In this document: piece by piece, positions 8,966-16,957 of the stretch
Position numbering within the stretch: position 1 is the stretch's first letter
How the letters are laid out: every line of letters begins with the position of its first letter
Assembly: GCA_021801525.1 (NCBI GenBank)
Contig: JAJYXW010000028.1
Location: forward strand, 1-33,971
Direction: 5' to 3'
DNA from: Actinomycetes bacterium
Lineage (GTDB): Bacteria; Actinomycetota; Acidimicrobiia; Acidimicrobiales; JAJYXR01
Length of the DNA stretch: 33,971 bases
Notes under the pieces: model-generated
Told to the model about the DNA's origin: nothing
What the model saw: only the letters and a program-made list of their open reading frames with translations
Databases searched by the model: none
Position numbers and translations under genes: made by a program

Positions 8966-9008
8966 GCCCGGCACTCCCCCACTGGTGCCGCCAGGCGAAA
9001 GGGGCGCC

Positions 9009-10118
9009 ATGACCAAGAGCCGCTCTGGCCTCGCAGCGGCCTTCCCCGCTGCCACCGAGCTCCACGACCCCCTGCTCGAGGTCGTCGACCTGGCCACTTC
9101 CTTCCAGACTCCCCGCGGGCTGGTGCGGGCCGTGGACGGGGTTTCTCTCACGCTCGCTCGCTCCCGGACCCTGGGGGTCGTCGGCGAGACCGGGTCGGGA
9201 AAGACCGTGCTCATCCGCTCGATCATGGGCCTTCTGCCCCGCCATGGCGTGCAACGGTCGGGCAAGGTTATCTTCGCCGGGAGGGATCTCGGCGCGCTCG
9301 GCGAGCGCGACCTGCGCCGCGTTTGGGGAACAGAGATGGCAATGGTCTTCCAGGACCCGATGACGGCCCTCAACCCGGTAGTCAGGATAGGCAGGCAGCT
9401 CACCGAGTCTCTTCGCCTACGCGCAGGGCTCGACCGCAAGGCTGCGATCGAGACGGCCGTGGCTCTCCTCGAATCGGTCGGCATCGCTTCTCCCCGGGAG
9501 CGGCTCCGGTCCTACCCCCACGAGCTCTCAGGAGGCATGCGCCAGCGCGTCATGATAGCGATAGCGCTCGCGTGCGGCCCCAAGCTCCTCCTCGCGGACG
9601 AGCCGACGACCGGCCTTGACGTGACGGTGCAGGCGCAGGTGCTCGACGTCCTCGGCACCCAACAGGCGGAGCGCTCGATGGCCATGATCCTCGTCACCCA
9701 CGATCTGGGCGTGGTGGCGACGCGTGCGGACTCCATAGCGGTGATGTACGCAGGCCGCGTCGTGGAGTCGGCTTCCACAGCCGTCATATTCGACAGCGCA
9801 AAGATGCCCTACACCGAGGCGCTGATGCGCTCCATCCCCCGCCTCGACGCTCCCCCAGGCGCGCGCCTAGCAGCCATCCCGGGTCGTCCGCCCGACCTCA
9901 CGACGGTGCCGACCGGGTGTGCCTTTGCCCCGCGCTGTGCCTACGTCACCGAACGCTGCATCCACGAGACGCCTCCCCTCACCGAGAGCGCTCCGGGGCA
10001 TTACCACGCGTGCTGGAACCCAGTGGGCTCGCCCGAGGGAGAGCAGGCATTCTCCACGAACCTCGCGAAAGGCGTCATGGCAGCCGTGGAGATCGCCCAG
10101 CGCGAGGTGCGGAAATGA
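9009..10118 (+). CDS. ABC transporter ATP-binding protein, DppD/OppD type
   Basis: This ATPase has 369 residues from the ATG at 9009, which has AAAGGGG upstream; the frame is open earlier, but without family similarity. Visible motifs are Walker A GETGSGKT, Q-loop MVFQDPMTALNPV, signature LSGGMRQRV, Walker B LLLADEPTTGLD and H-loop VTHDLGVVA. The C-terminus has the Cys-bearing oligopeptide-ATPase extension (CAFAPRCAYVTERCIHETPPL), which in related systems can hold an iron-sulfur cluster. It energises the importer with the next gene, whose ATG overlaps its stop (ATGA). Confidence 0.9.
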   Translation: MTKSRSGLAAAFPAATELHDPLLEVVDLATSFQTPRGLVRAVDGVSLTLARSRTLGVVGETGSGKTVLIRSIMGLLPRHGVQRSGKVIFAGRDLGALGERDLRRVWGTEMAMVFQDPMTALNPVVRIGRQLTESLRLRAGLDRKAAIETAVALLESVGIASPRERLRSYPHELSGGMRQRVMIAIALACGPKLLLADEPTTGLDVTVQAQVLDVLGTQQAERSMAMILVTHDLGVVATRADSIAVMYAGRVVESASTAVIFDSAKMPYTEALMRSIPRLDAPPGARLAAIPGRPPDLTTVPTGCAFAPRCAYVTERCIHETPPLTESAPGHYHACWNPVGSPEGEQAFSTNLAKGVMAAVEIAQREVRK

Positions 10119-11077
10119 GCGAGCAGGCGTTGCTCTCGGTGGAGAACCTCGTGGTGGACTACGGGCGCCGACACCGGCGAGTCCAGGCGGTGTCCGGGGT
10201 GAGTTTCGCAGTCCCCGAGCGCCAGACGCTAGGCCTCGTCGGCGAGTCCGGATCGGGCAAGTCGACCACAGGGCGCTGCGTGTCGTTCGTCCAGAGGCCC
10301 ACTGGTGGCACGGTCCGCTTCGCAGGCACGGACTTGTCGACCTTGCCTGCGAGGGAGCTGCGCCGCGCCCGAACGAAGCTGCAGATGGTGTTCCAGGACC
10401 CGATATCCTCGCTGAACCCGCGCCGCAAGGTGATCGACATCGTCGCCGAGCCCCTTGCAATATGGGGAGGCGTGAATCGCAAGGAGATGATGCGGCGCGC
10501 GGCCGACATGCTCGAGGCGGTGGGCATGGACCCTGCCGTCACAGGCAACAGGCGGCCAGGAGAGCTCTCAGGGGGCCAGTGCCAGCGGATAAGCGTCGCG
10601 CGTGCCCTCATGCTCGAACCGGCTCTACTCGTCTGCGACGAGCCGGTCTCGGCTCTAGACGTCTCCGTGCAGGCTCAGATCCTCAACCTGCTCACGGACC
10701 TGAAGGAACGCTACGGCCTGACCATGCTCTTCATCGCGCACGACCTGGCCGTCGTGAAAGCGACGAGCGACCGGGTCGCTGTCATGTACCTGGGAAAGCT
10801 CTGCGAGCTCGGACCGGTTGAAGACCTCTACCTGTCCCCCCAGCACCCCTACAGTGCGGCCCTGGTCGACGCGGTCCCCGTGCCAGATCCAAGAAGGCCT
10901 GTCGCAGGGCCCCCGCTCTCGGGTGACATGCCCTCACCGGCGGACCCACCCTCAGGATGCCGGTTCCGCACCCGCTGCCCCTTCGCCCAGGACATCTGTG
11001 CGATCGAGGAGCCGCCGCTCGAGGAGATAGCACCAGGGCACCTCGTCGCATGCCACTTCCCCACCAGCTCGAGGTAG
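10115..11077 (+). CDS. ABC transporter ATP-binding protein, DppF/OppF type
   Basis: The last gene of the importer operon encodes 320 residues. Motifs are Walker A GESGSGKST, Q-loop MVFQDPISSLNPR, signature LSGGQCQRI, Walker B LLVCDEPVSALDVS and H-loop IAHDLAVVK. The signature has Cys where most paralogues carry Arg or Gln (GGQRQR), a small deviation. The C-terminal oligopeptide extension CRFRTRCPFAQDICAIEEPPL is present. The ATG shares an ATGA overlap with the preceding ATPase gene, so the two subunits are made in step. A convergent gap with an inverted repeat follows before rpsA. Confidence 0.9.
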   Translation: MSEQALLSVENLVVDYGRRHRRVQAVSGVSFAVPERQTLGLVGESGSGKSTTGRCVSFVQRPTGGTVRFAGTDLSTLPARELRRARTKLQMVFQDPISSLNPRRKVIDIVAEPLAIWGGVNRKEMMRRAADMLEAVGMDPAVTGNRRPGELSGGQCQRISVARALMLEPALLVCDEPVSALDVSVQAQILNLLTDLKERYGLTMLFIAHDLAVVKATSDRVAVMYLGKLCELGPVEDLYLSPQHPYSAALVDAVPVPDPRRPVAGPPLSGDMPSPADPPSGCRFRTRCPFAQDICAIEEPPLEEIAPGHLVACHFPTSSR

Positions 11078-11078
11078 C

Positions 11079-11137
11079 GAGCCCGGCATCCCTATCCGCT
11101 GAGCCTCTAAACCAGGCCTGGGTGTAAGACCGGGCTC
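11079..11137. terminator. Inverted repeat in the convergent importer/rpsA gap, possible bidirectional terminator
   Basis: GAGCCCGG at 11079-11086 is the exact reverse complement of CCGGGCTC at 11130-11137. A second palindrome, CCAGGCCTGG, lies in the loop at 11112-11121. The position between two convergent genes fits a terminator for both strands. The loop is long (43 bases) and no U-run is seen, so the assignment is tentative. Confidence 0.4.
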
Positions 11138-11153
11138 TCCGGCCGTCGCGGCT

Positions 11154-12587
11154 CTAGGCCTCGAGGGCTCCGGCGTCCTCGGCATCCTCGATGGCACTCT
11201 CGAGGCCGGCACTCCCGGGCTCGGCGCCCTCGAGATCGGCTGCGACGAAGTCGGCCCACGCAGCCTGTGCCTCTGTCTCGGGCGTGAAGTCCCCGCCGAT
11301 AGCCGGTCCGATGTAGTTTCCCTCCGCGTCGTAGGCATGCTCGCCGAATGCCTCGCGGTACTCCTCGGATACCTCGCCACCTTCGGCCGCCTGCTTGATC
11401 GACAGGCTGATGCGACGGCGCTGCAGGTCGATGTCGATGATCTTCACCCACAGCTCCTCTCCCGGAGCGACCACCTGCTCGGGCAGGTCGACGTGGTGGG
11501 CAGCCATCTCCGAGATGTGGACGAGTCCTTCGATACCGTCGCCAACCTGCACGAAGGATCCGAACGGGACGAGCTTGGTTATGCGACCGTATACGAGCTC
11601 GCCGACCTGATGGGTGTTCGCGAACTCGTGCCAGGGGTCGATCTGGGTTGCCTTCAGCGAGAGGCTTATGCGCTCCTTGTCGAGGTCGACGTCCAGCACC
11701 TCTACGTCGACCTCGTCGCCCACGGATACCACCGAAGACGGGTGGTCGACGTGCTTCCACGAGAGCTCCGAGACGTGTATGAGGCCATCCATTCCCCCGA
11801 GGTCGACGAACGCGCCGAAGTTGACCACGGAGGAGACGACGCCGTGGCGACGCTCGCCAGGTTGGAGGTTGGAGAGGAAGTCTCCCCGTTGCTCGCGCTG
11901 GGCCTCCTCGAGCCAAGCCCGGCGCGACAGCACCACGTTGTTCCGATTGCGGTCCAGCTCGATGATCTTGGCCTCGATGCTGCGACCCACGTAGGGCTGG
12001 AGCTCCCGGACGCGCCTCAGCTCCACGAGCGAGGCCGGGAGGAACCCCCGCAGCCCTATGTCCACAATCAAGCCGCCTTTCACCACCTCGATCACCGGGC
12101 CCCTCACGACGCCGCCGGACTCCTTCACCTTCTCGATCGCCCCCCAGGCCCTCTCGTACTGTGCTCGCTTCTTGGAGAGGATCAGGCGACCGTCCTTGTC
12201 CTCCTTCTGAAGGACCAGGGCCTCGACGTGCTCCCCCACCGATACGACCTCTTCGGGATCGATGTCGTTGCGGATCGACAGCTCGCGAACAGGTATGACG
12301 CCTTCGGACTTGTAGCCGATGTCCAGGAGCACTTCGTCACGGTCGATCTTCACGACGGTGCCCTCGACCACGTCGCCGTCGTCGAACTCGACCATCGTGG
12401 CGCCGACGGCTTCGTCGAGATCCTCGTCGGGCAGGTCGTCCTCCGCGATCAGCCGTGGTACGTAGCTCCCGTCTGGGGCGAAGCTTCCCATGGGTGTCGA
12501 AGGGGCCAGGAGGCCGCCCCAAGCATCGAAATCAGCTGCTTGGTGGGTCATTGTTGTGCCGGTCGTGCCGGCACGCTCGTCGGACAT
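11154..12587 (-). CDS. rpsA: 30S ribosomal protein S1
   Basis: Ribosomal protein S1 helps the 30S subunit bind and unfold mRNA. From the ATG at 12587 the protein has 477 residues. Four S1 RNA-binding repeats can be read: GDVVEGTVVKIDRDEVLLDIGYKSEG(V) in pieces near residues 60-85; VRGPVIEVVKGGLIVDIG; RHGVVSSVVNFGAFVDLGG; and VYGRITKLVPFGSFVQVGDG. The third and fourth have the canonical GAFV/GSFV and GLIHVSE or GLVHISE. Four repeats and an acidic tail fit actinobacterial S1. The frame is open to a GTG at 12638 and a further ATG lies at 12551. None of these starts has a strong Shine-Dalgarno, so the start is uncertain. The gene lies downstream of polA on the same strand with a ~160-base gap, an order also known from Mycobacterium. 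Confidence 0.95.
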   Translation of the reverse strand: MSDERAGTTGTTMTHQAADFDAWGGLLAPSTPMGSFAPDGSYVPRLIAEDDLPDEDLDEAVGATMVEFDDGDVVEGTVVKIDRDEVLLDIGYKSEGVIPVRELSIRNDIDPEEVVSVGEHVEALVLQKEDKDGRLILSKKRAQYERAWGAIEKVKESGGVVRGPVIEVVKGGLIVDIGLRGFLPASLVELRRVRELQPYVGRSIEAKIIELDRNRNNVVLSRRAWLEEAQREQRGDFLSNLQPGERRHGVVSSVVNFGAFVDLGGMDGLIHVSELSWKHVDHPSSVVSVGDEVDVEVLDVDLDKERISLSLKATQIDPWHEFANTHQVGELVYGRITKLVPFGSFVQVGDGIEGLVHISEMAAHHVDLPEQVVAPGEELWVKIIDIDLQRRRISLSIKQAAEGGEVSEEYREAFGEHAYDAEGNYIGPAIGGDFTPETEAQAAWADFVAADLEGAEPGSAGLESAIEDAEDAGALEA

Positions 12588-12750
12588 GGAACTTCTGTGC
12601 TCACTTTCCGGAGGAGGTTGGACTCGGGCCTTCGGCACCCGGAAGAGGCGCCCAAGCCACGCGACATAGCCGCTGGTGGCGGCCGATCGACCAGCCTAGC
12701 AGGCCTCCGATGCAAGCAGGCCATTAGCTCGAGAGCCCAGCCCGACGCGC

Positions 12751-15700
12751 CTATCCGCCGGGCTCCTTCGCGTCGGCCCACGAGCTGCCGCTTCCGCAGG
12801 TGACTCGCAACGCCACGCTGAGCCCAGCGTCGTGCCCCGCTTCCTCGAGTATCTGCGGCACGATGCCTGCAAGCTCGTCCACATGGTCCTCGGGCGCTTC
12901 GACTATCACCTCGTCGTGCACCTGCAGCACCAGGCGCGCCCCGCTCGGGTGGCCCTCGAGCACCTTGTCCAAGCGGACCAACGCCACCTTGAACAAGTCG
13001 GCAGCCAGGCCCTGGATGCCCGCGTTCATCGCCTGGCGCTCCGCTGCCATCCGTACCCCTCTGTTGGGCGACTCCAGGTCGGGCAGGGGACGGCGACGCC
13101 CGAGAGCCGTTTCGGTGTAGCCCTTCGACCGGGCATCCGCGATGCTCCGCTCCATGAGCTCCCTCACTCCCGGGAAAGCCACGAAGTAGGCGTCGAGGAT
13201 CGGCTGGGCCTCCGCCGTGGAGATCCCGAGGCGCTGGGCCAGCCCGTATGCCTCCATCCCATAGGCGAGCCCGTAGGCGACCATCTTCGCCCTAGACCTC
13301 TGCTCGGGGGTCACCTCGCCAGGATCCACGCCGAAGACCCGGGCGGCAGTCGCCCTGTGCACGTCTCGGCCCTCGGCGAAGGCTGCCGCCAGGCCCGCAT
13401 CGCCGGAGAGGTGTGCTATGACGCGCAGCTCCACCTGGTCGTAGTCGGCAACCAGGAACCTCCAGCCGGGTGCGGGTACGAACACCCTCCTGAAACGCTT
13501 TCCCTCGTCGCTGCGGACCGGGATGTTGTGGAGGTTCGGGCGATCCGAAGAGAGCCTTCCGGTACGAGTGACGGTCTGGTTGAAGGTGGCGTGGATGCGG
13601 CCGTCGCTTCCCACCTCTGCAAGCAGGGTCTCGCCGTAGGTCGAACGCAGCTTCTCTACCTCGCGATACGCGAGGAGTGCGTCGATGACCGGGTGGTCTC
13701 CCCGCAGCCGCGAGAGGGTGGCAGCATCGGTGGAGTAACCCGTCTTGGTCCGCTTCCCCGTCGAAAGGCCCAGGTGCTCGTAGAGCACGCTGCGCAGCTG
13801 CGGGGTGGAGTTGACGTTGAAGCGCACGCCCGCCAGCCGCTGTACCTCCTCCTCGAGCATCGCCGCCCGCCCGGTCAGGTCGTCCGCGAGCTTAGAGAGC
13901 TCGCCCGCATCGACTCCTATGCCGGTCACCTCCATACGAGCGAGCACCCGCACGAGGGGCCGCTCGACCTCGTCGTGAAGTCGTGCCAGGCCGGCCGCCT
14001 CGAGAGATCCCCTCAGCGCCGGTTCCACTGCGAGAGCGCCGGCTGCAGCGCTAGCCGTGCCGGCCGCCAGCGCGCCGCTCTCCTCCATCCCCTCCGCGTC
14101 GCGGGGTGCAACCAGTGGCAGGCGACCGGCGGCCGCATCGCCCGTCCTGCCAGGCGCGATGTCCACTCCCAAGTGACGCCGGCAAAGATCAGCCAGGTCG
14201 TGCTGCGCTGTCGGGTCGAGGAGGTACGCAGCCACAGCAGTGTCCATGACCAGGCCGGTCACGTCGATGCCGGCCCCGAGCAGCGAGCGCATCAGCTCCT
14301 TTGCACCGTGGGCAACCACCCCTGGCCCACTCGCCCCGACGACCTGCTCCAGCGCCTCTTTCACGGCGGCGTTGCCGAGCAGGGAAGCCGCGAACCACGC
14401 AGGAGGCATCTCCTGATCCCCGTCGGGCAAGGTATTGGCCGCTCCCGGGGATGGGCCTCCCGGGGATGGGCCTCCCGGGGCTGGGCCTCCCGGGGCTGGG
14501 CCTCCCGGGGATGGGCCTCCCGGGGATGGGCTGGTCGCCACTGCTGCCAGCCCGAGGAGATTGGTTCTCCCCGGCTCGCCGTCCCAGGCACCTGCAAGGC
14601 CCAGTGGACAGCGGGCCGCGCTCATCTCACGCAGTGCTGCCGCTGCCGCAGCGGCATCCTCCGGCCCGAAGCCAGCAACGGCGTCGGGCACCACGGGAAT
14701 GCCGCGGGAAAGGAGATCGGCAGGTATAGCACCGTAGCTGCCCGCCGGTTCCCCGCCCTGCTGCCCGGACTCCGAGGCGGAGCTGGATCTGGATCTGGAG
14801 CTGGAGCTAGAAGCAGAGGCGGAGCCGGAGCCGGAGCTGGAGGTCGAGGAGGAGGAACGCCTTGGAGCAGGCTCCGCGGCCACACCCAGCAGCGGAGCTG
14901 CACGCCTCCAGAGGGTGCGCAGCTCCAGATCGGCGAAGACCCTCCGTGCCTCCTCGGGATCGCCCGCCTGCAGCCTCAGGTCTCCGAGCGTGTCGGGAAG
15001 CTGCACGTCGCGTACCAGCGGTATGACCGCGGCATTAGCGCGCACCCGCCCCTCGTGCGCGACCAGGCTTGCCCGCAGCTTGGGGGTGAGCTCGCCTAGA
15101 TGGCTGTAGATCCCGTCCAGTCCCCCATAAGCGAGCACGAGCTTGGCGGCAGTCTTCTCTCCCACTCCCGGCACTCCCGGTAGGTTGTCGGAGGGATCGC
15201 CGCGCAAGGCGGCGAGGACCGGGTAGAGACTGGGCGCCACCCCCGTACGCTCGCGGATGCCGGCCTCGTCGTAGAGCACCGTGTCCGAGAGGCCCTTGCG
15301 GGTGTAGAGGACCTTCACCAGCGGGTCCTCGACTAGCTGGAACGAGTCCCTGTCCCCGGTTACGACAACGACATTCCGCCCCTGGTCACGCGCTCTGGTG
15401 GCCATCGTCGCCAGGAGGTCGTCTGCCTCGTAGCCGGGCACGTCGACCGACGGGATCCCGAGCGCGTCGAGCACCCGCCGCACCATCGGGAACTGTCGGA
15501 CCAGGTCCTCCGGAACGGGCGGACGCTGCCCCTTGTAGTCGTCGACCAACTCTTCCCGAAAGGTCGGCTCCGGGCGATCGAAGGCTACCGCGATGCCTCC
15601 GGGCTCTCCGTCACGCATCAGCCCGACGAGCATGGAGACGAAGCCGTGGACCGCGTTCGTGACCTCCCCGGCCTCCGTCGCCAACTCTGGTGGCAGCGCG

Positions 15701-15765
15701 AAGTAGGCACGGAACACGAGCGAGTTGCCGTCGATCAGGTACAGCACGCCGGGCGATGGCACCAC
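12751..15765 (-). CDS. polA: DNA polymerase I
   Basis: Pol I fills gaps and removes RNA primers in replication and repair. At 1004 residues it exceeds the usual ~880-930. The 5'-nuclease domain is complete (LIDGNSLVFRAY, GYEADDLLAT, VTGDRDSFQLV, GDPSDNLPGVPGVGEKTA). A Ser-rich stretch (about residues 308-345) and a Pro/Gly repeat (about 411-440) follow. The middle domain lacks the DTET proofreading motif, so 3'-5' exonuclease activity is probably absent, as in other actinobacterial and Taq enzymes. Polymerase motifs are intact: A, VADYDQVELR near 771; B, RSRAKMVAYGLAYG near 828; C, LQVHDEVIVEAP near 949. Motif B has Tyr where E. coli has Phe762, a residue that permits dideoxynucleotide use in T7-like enzymes. 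The start is GTG, and an adjacent second GTG is equally possible. Confidence 0.96.
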   Translation of the reverse strand: MVPSPGVLYLIDGNSLVFRAYFALPPELATEAGEVTNAVHGFVSMLVGLMRDGEPGGIAVAFDRPEPTFREELVDDYKGQRPPVPEDLVRQFPMVRRVLDALGIPSVDVPGYEADDLLATMATRARDQGRNVVVVTGDRDSFQLVEDPLVKVLYTRKGLSDTVLYDEAGIRERTGVAPSLYPVLAALRGDPSDNLPGVPGVGEKTAAKLVLAYGGLDGIYSHLGELTPKLRASLVAHEGRVRANAAVIPLVRDVQLPDTLGDLRLQAGDPEEARRVFADLELRTLWRRAAPLLGVAAEPAPRRSSSSTSSSGSGSASASSSSSRSRSSSASESGQQGGEPAGSYGAIPADLLSRGIPVVPDAVAGFGPEDAAAAAAALREMSAARCPLGLAGAWDGEPGRTNLLGLAAVATSPSPGGPSPGGPAPGGPAPGGPSPGGPSPGAANTLPDGDQEMPPAWFAASLLGNAAVKEALEQVVGASGPGVVAHGAKELMRSLLGAGIDVTGLVMDTAVAAYLLDPTAQHDLADLCRRHLGVDIAPGRTGDAAAGRLPLVAPRDAEGMEESGALAAGTASAAAGALAVEPALRGSLEAAGLARLHDEVERPLVRVLARMEVTGIGVDAGELSKLADDLTGRAAMLEEEVQRLAGVRFNVNSTPQLRSVLYEHLGLSTGKRTKTGYSTDAATLSRLRGDHPVIDALLAYREVEKLRSTYGETLLAEVGSDGRIHATFNQTVTRTGRLSSDRPNLHNIPVRSDEGKRFRRVFVPAPGWRFLVADYDQVELRVIAHLSGDAGLAAAFAEGRDVHRATAARVFGVDPGEVTPEQRSRAKMVAYGLAYGMEAYGLAQRLGISTAEAQPILDAYFVAFPGVRELMERSIADARSKGYTETALGRRRPLPDLESPNRGVRMAAERQAMNAGIQGLAADLFKVALVRLDKVLEGHPSGARLVLQVHDEVIVEAPEDHVDELAGIVPQILEEAGHDAGLSVALRVTCGSGSSWADAKEPGG
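14444..14533 (-). repeat. Six 15-bp tandem units inside polA, encoding a Pro-Gly linker
   Basis: The unit CCCGGGGATGGGCCT (plus-strand reading) occurs six times in a row. Two middle copies carry C instead of A in GAT, and the last copy diverges at its end. On the coding strand it gives a five-residue period of Pro, Gly, Gly, Pro and Ser or Ala. The length is a multiple of three, so the frame is kept. It lies between the vestigial proofreading domain and the 5'-nuclease domain, where a flexible linker can be tolerated. Confidence 0.9.
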
Positions 15766-15854
15766 CGAATGCTATTCCCTGTCGAGCCACGGCCGGTGGT
15801 GGTCGCAGGAGCCCGCCAGGCAGATCGCCGAACGCTGCCCGGGCGGGGAGCGCA

Positions 15855-16457
15855 TCAGGGAGCGGTCGTTCCCTCGATCACCTCGGTTGCCAGCTGGCTC
15901 ATCCGCACTCGACGGGCCATCGCGTTGCGCTGGATGAAGGCGAACGCCTCGGCCTCGTCCATGCCATGCCCGTCCATCAGCACTCCCTTCGCGCGGTCGA
16001 CCAGGCGCCTGGTCTCCAGCTTGTCCTCGAGCGAGGAGCCGGCAGCCGGGACATGTAGATGCTCCTCGTCGATGGCCTTGTGCTCCTCGAAGCGCGCCAG
16101 GGCGACGTCGATCGCGGGCATGAGCTCGCTGCGCTCGAACGGCTTGACGAGGTAGGCGGCCACTCCGGCGTCACGGGCCTCCTCGATGAGGTTGCGCTGG
16201 CTGAACGCGGTGAGGAGGAGAACGGGCACCGAGGAACCCTCCAGAGCCGCCACGCGACGCGCTGCCTCGATGCCATCGATCCCGGGCATCTTCACGTCGA
16301 AGATGGCGAGGTCGGGCAGCTCGCGTCCCACCAGATCGACGGCTTCGTCTCCCCGCCCCGTCTCGCCGACGACCTCGTAGCCTTCGGACTCGAGGATCTC
16401 CTTCAAGTCCAGGCGGATGATGGCCTCGTCCTCGGCGATCACTACGCGGCGTGCCAT
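15855..16457 (-). CDS. pdtaR: ANTAR-domain response regulator, PdtaR-like
   Basis: The 200-residue protein has an N-terminal receiver domain: acidic pocket AEDE at 8-11, phosphoacceptor Asp54 in IFDVKMPG, LLLTAFSQRNLIEEARDAG, and conserved Lys in AYLVKPF. A C-terminal ANTAR RNA-binding helical domain follows (about 140-197), with LETRRLVDRAKGVLMDGHGM and EAFAFIQRNAMARRVRM. ANTAR proteins bind paired hexaloop RNA hairpins and antiterminate transcription. Sequence and position beside polA-rpsA match Mycobacterium tuberculosis PdtaR (Rv1626), whose sensor PdtaS is encoded elsewhere; no sensor is adjacent here. It lies ~90 bases upstream of polA on the same strand. The targets are not identifiable from the window. 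Confidence 0.9.
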   Translation of the reverse strand: MARRVVIAEDEAIIRLDLKEILESEGYEVVGETGRGDEAVDLVGRELPDLAIFDVKMPGIDGIEAARRVAALEGSSVPVLLLTAFSQRNLIEEARDAGVAAYLVKPFERSELMPAIDVALARFEEHKAIDEEHLHVPAAGSSLEDKLETRRLVDRAKGVLMDGHGMDEAEAFAFIQRNAMARRVRMSQLATEVIEGTTAP

Positions 16458-16553
16458 TGCGATGGTGCCTCCTGGATATGACGTTCTTGCAGGGCGTCGA
16501 GGTACTTGCAGACCGTCATCGTAGCCGCCCGGCCCCTGCGGCTGGCTGCGGCG

Positions 16554-16844
16554 TCACGTCTCCACGACCAGTCGGTCGAGCAGCTCGTCCTGGCGGCGTT
16601 CGAGATCGGCGATGCTTGCCGCCACCGCGTCACGGGCCCGGCGAGCAGCATCAGCGTGCCGCTTCGCGTCCGTGTGCTCGTGGGTGGCCATGGGAGTCTC
16701 CGAGACGAGCGAACGTATACGCGTGTCGTCCGCGGCCTCGTCGAGCACGATCAGCTGCTCGTCGAGCACGGCAAGCTCTGCACGCGCTTTCACGAGTCGT
16801 GCGTGGACATCGCTCAACGATCGCTCGAGCATCGACCGTCGCAT
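16554..16844 (-). CDS. Small coiled-coil protein of unknown function
   Basis: From the ATG at 16844 there are 96 residues, charged and strongly helical: MRRSMLERSLSDVHARL, then KARAELAVLDEQLIVLDEAA, and a C-terminal IADLERRQDELLDRL. Heptad-like Leu spacing suggests a coiled coil or helical hairpin. There is no signal peptide or membrane segment. AGGAT at 16854-16858 sits 9 bases before this ATG and favours it over the upstream TTG at 16850. It lies between menC and the pdtaR-like gene on the same strand, about 100 bases from each. Codon use and charge pattern look genuine. I recognise no characterised family; a link to the ANTAR regulator is possible only by position. Confidence 0.7.
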   Translation of the reverse strand: MRRSMLERSLSDVHARLVKARAELAVLDEQLIVLDEAADDTRIRSLVSETPMATHEHTDAKRHADAARRARDAVAASIADLERRQDELLDRLVVET

Positions 16845-16930
16845 CGCCAAGCGATCCTACCCGCAGAACGCACCTGAGTCCCGGCGCACGAGTCGCCGGC
16901 AGAGGCAGGCCGGCAGGCTGCCAGCGGGAA

Positions 16931-16952
16931 TCCCCGAAACGAATGCCGGGGA
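16931..16952 (-). terminator. Short hairpin just downstream of menC
   Basis: TCCCCG and CGGGGA are exact complements around a 10-base loop, starting 6 bases past the menC stop. The stem is only 6 bp and has no T-run after it, so it is a weak candidate for termination. Confidence 0.25.
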
Positions 16953-16957
16953 AGAGG

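Noticed and set aside
11337-12803. 488-codon plus-strand frame across rpsA
   Set aside because: It is the antisense mirror of four S1 repeats. The reverse strand has complete S1 domains.
14444-14533. CRISPR-like array or collagen gene
   Set aside because: Contiguous 15-bp units with no spacers lie inside polA in frame. They form a linker repeat.
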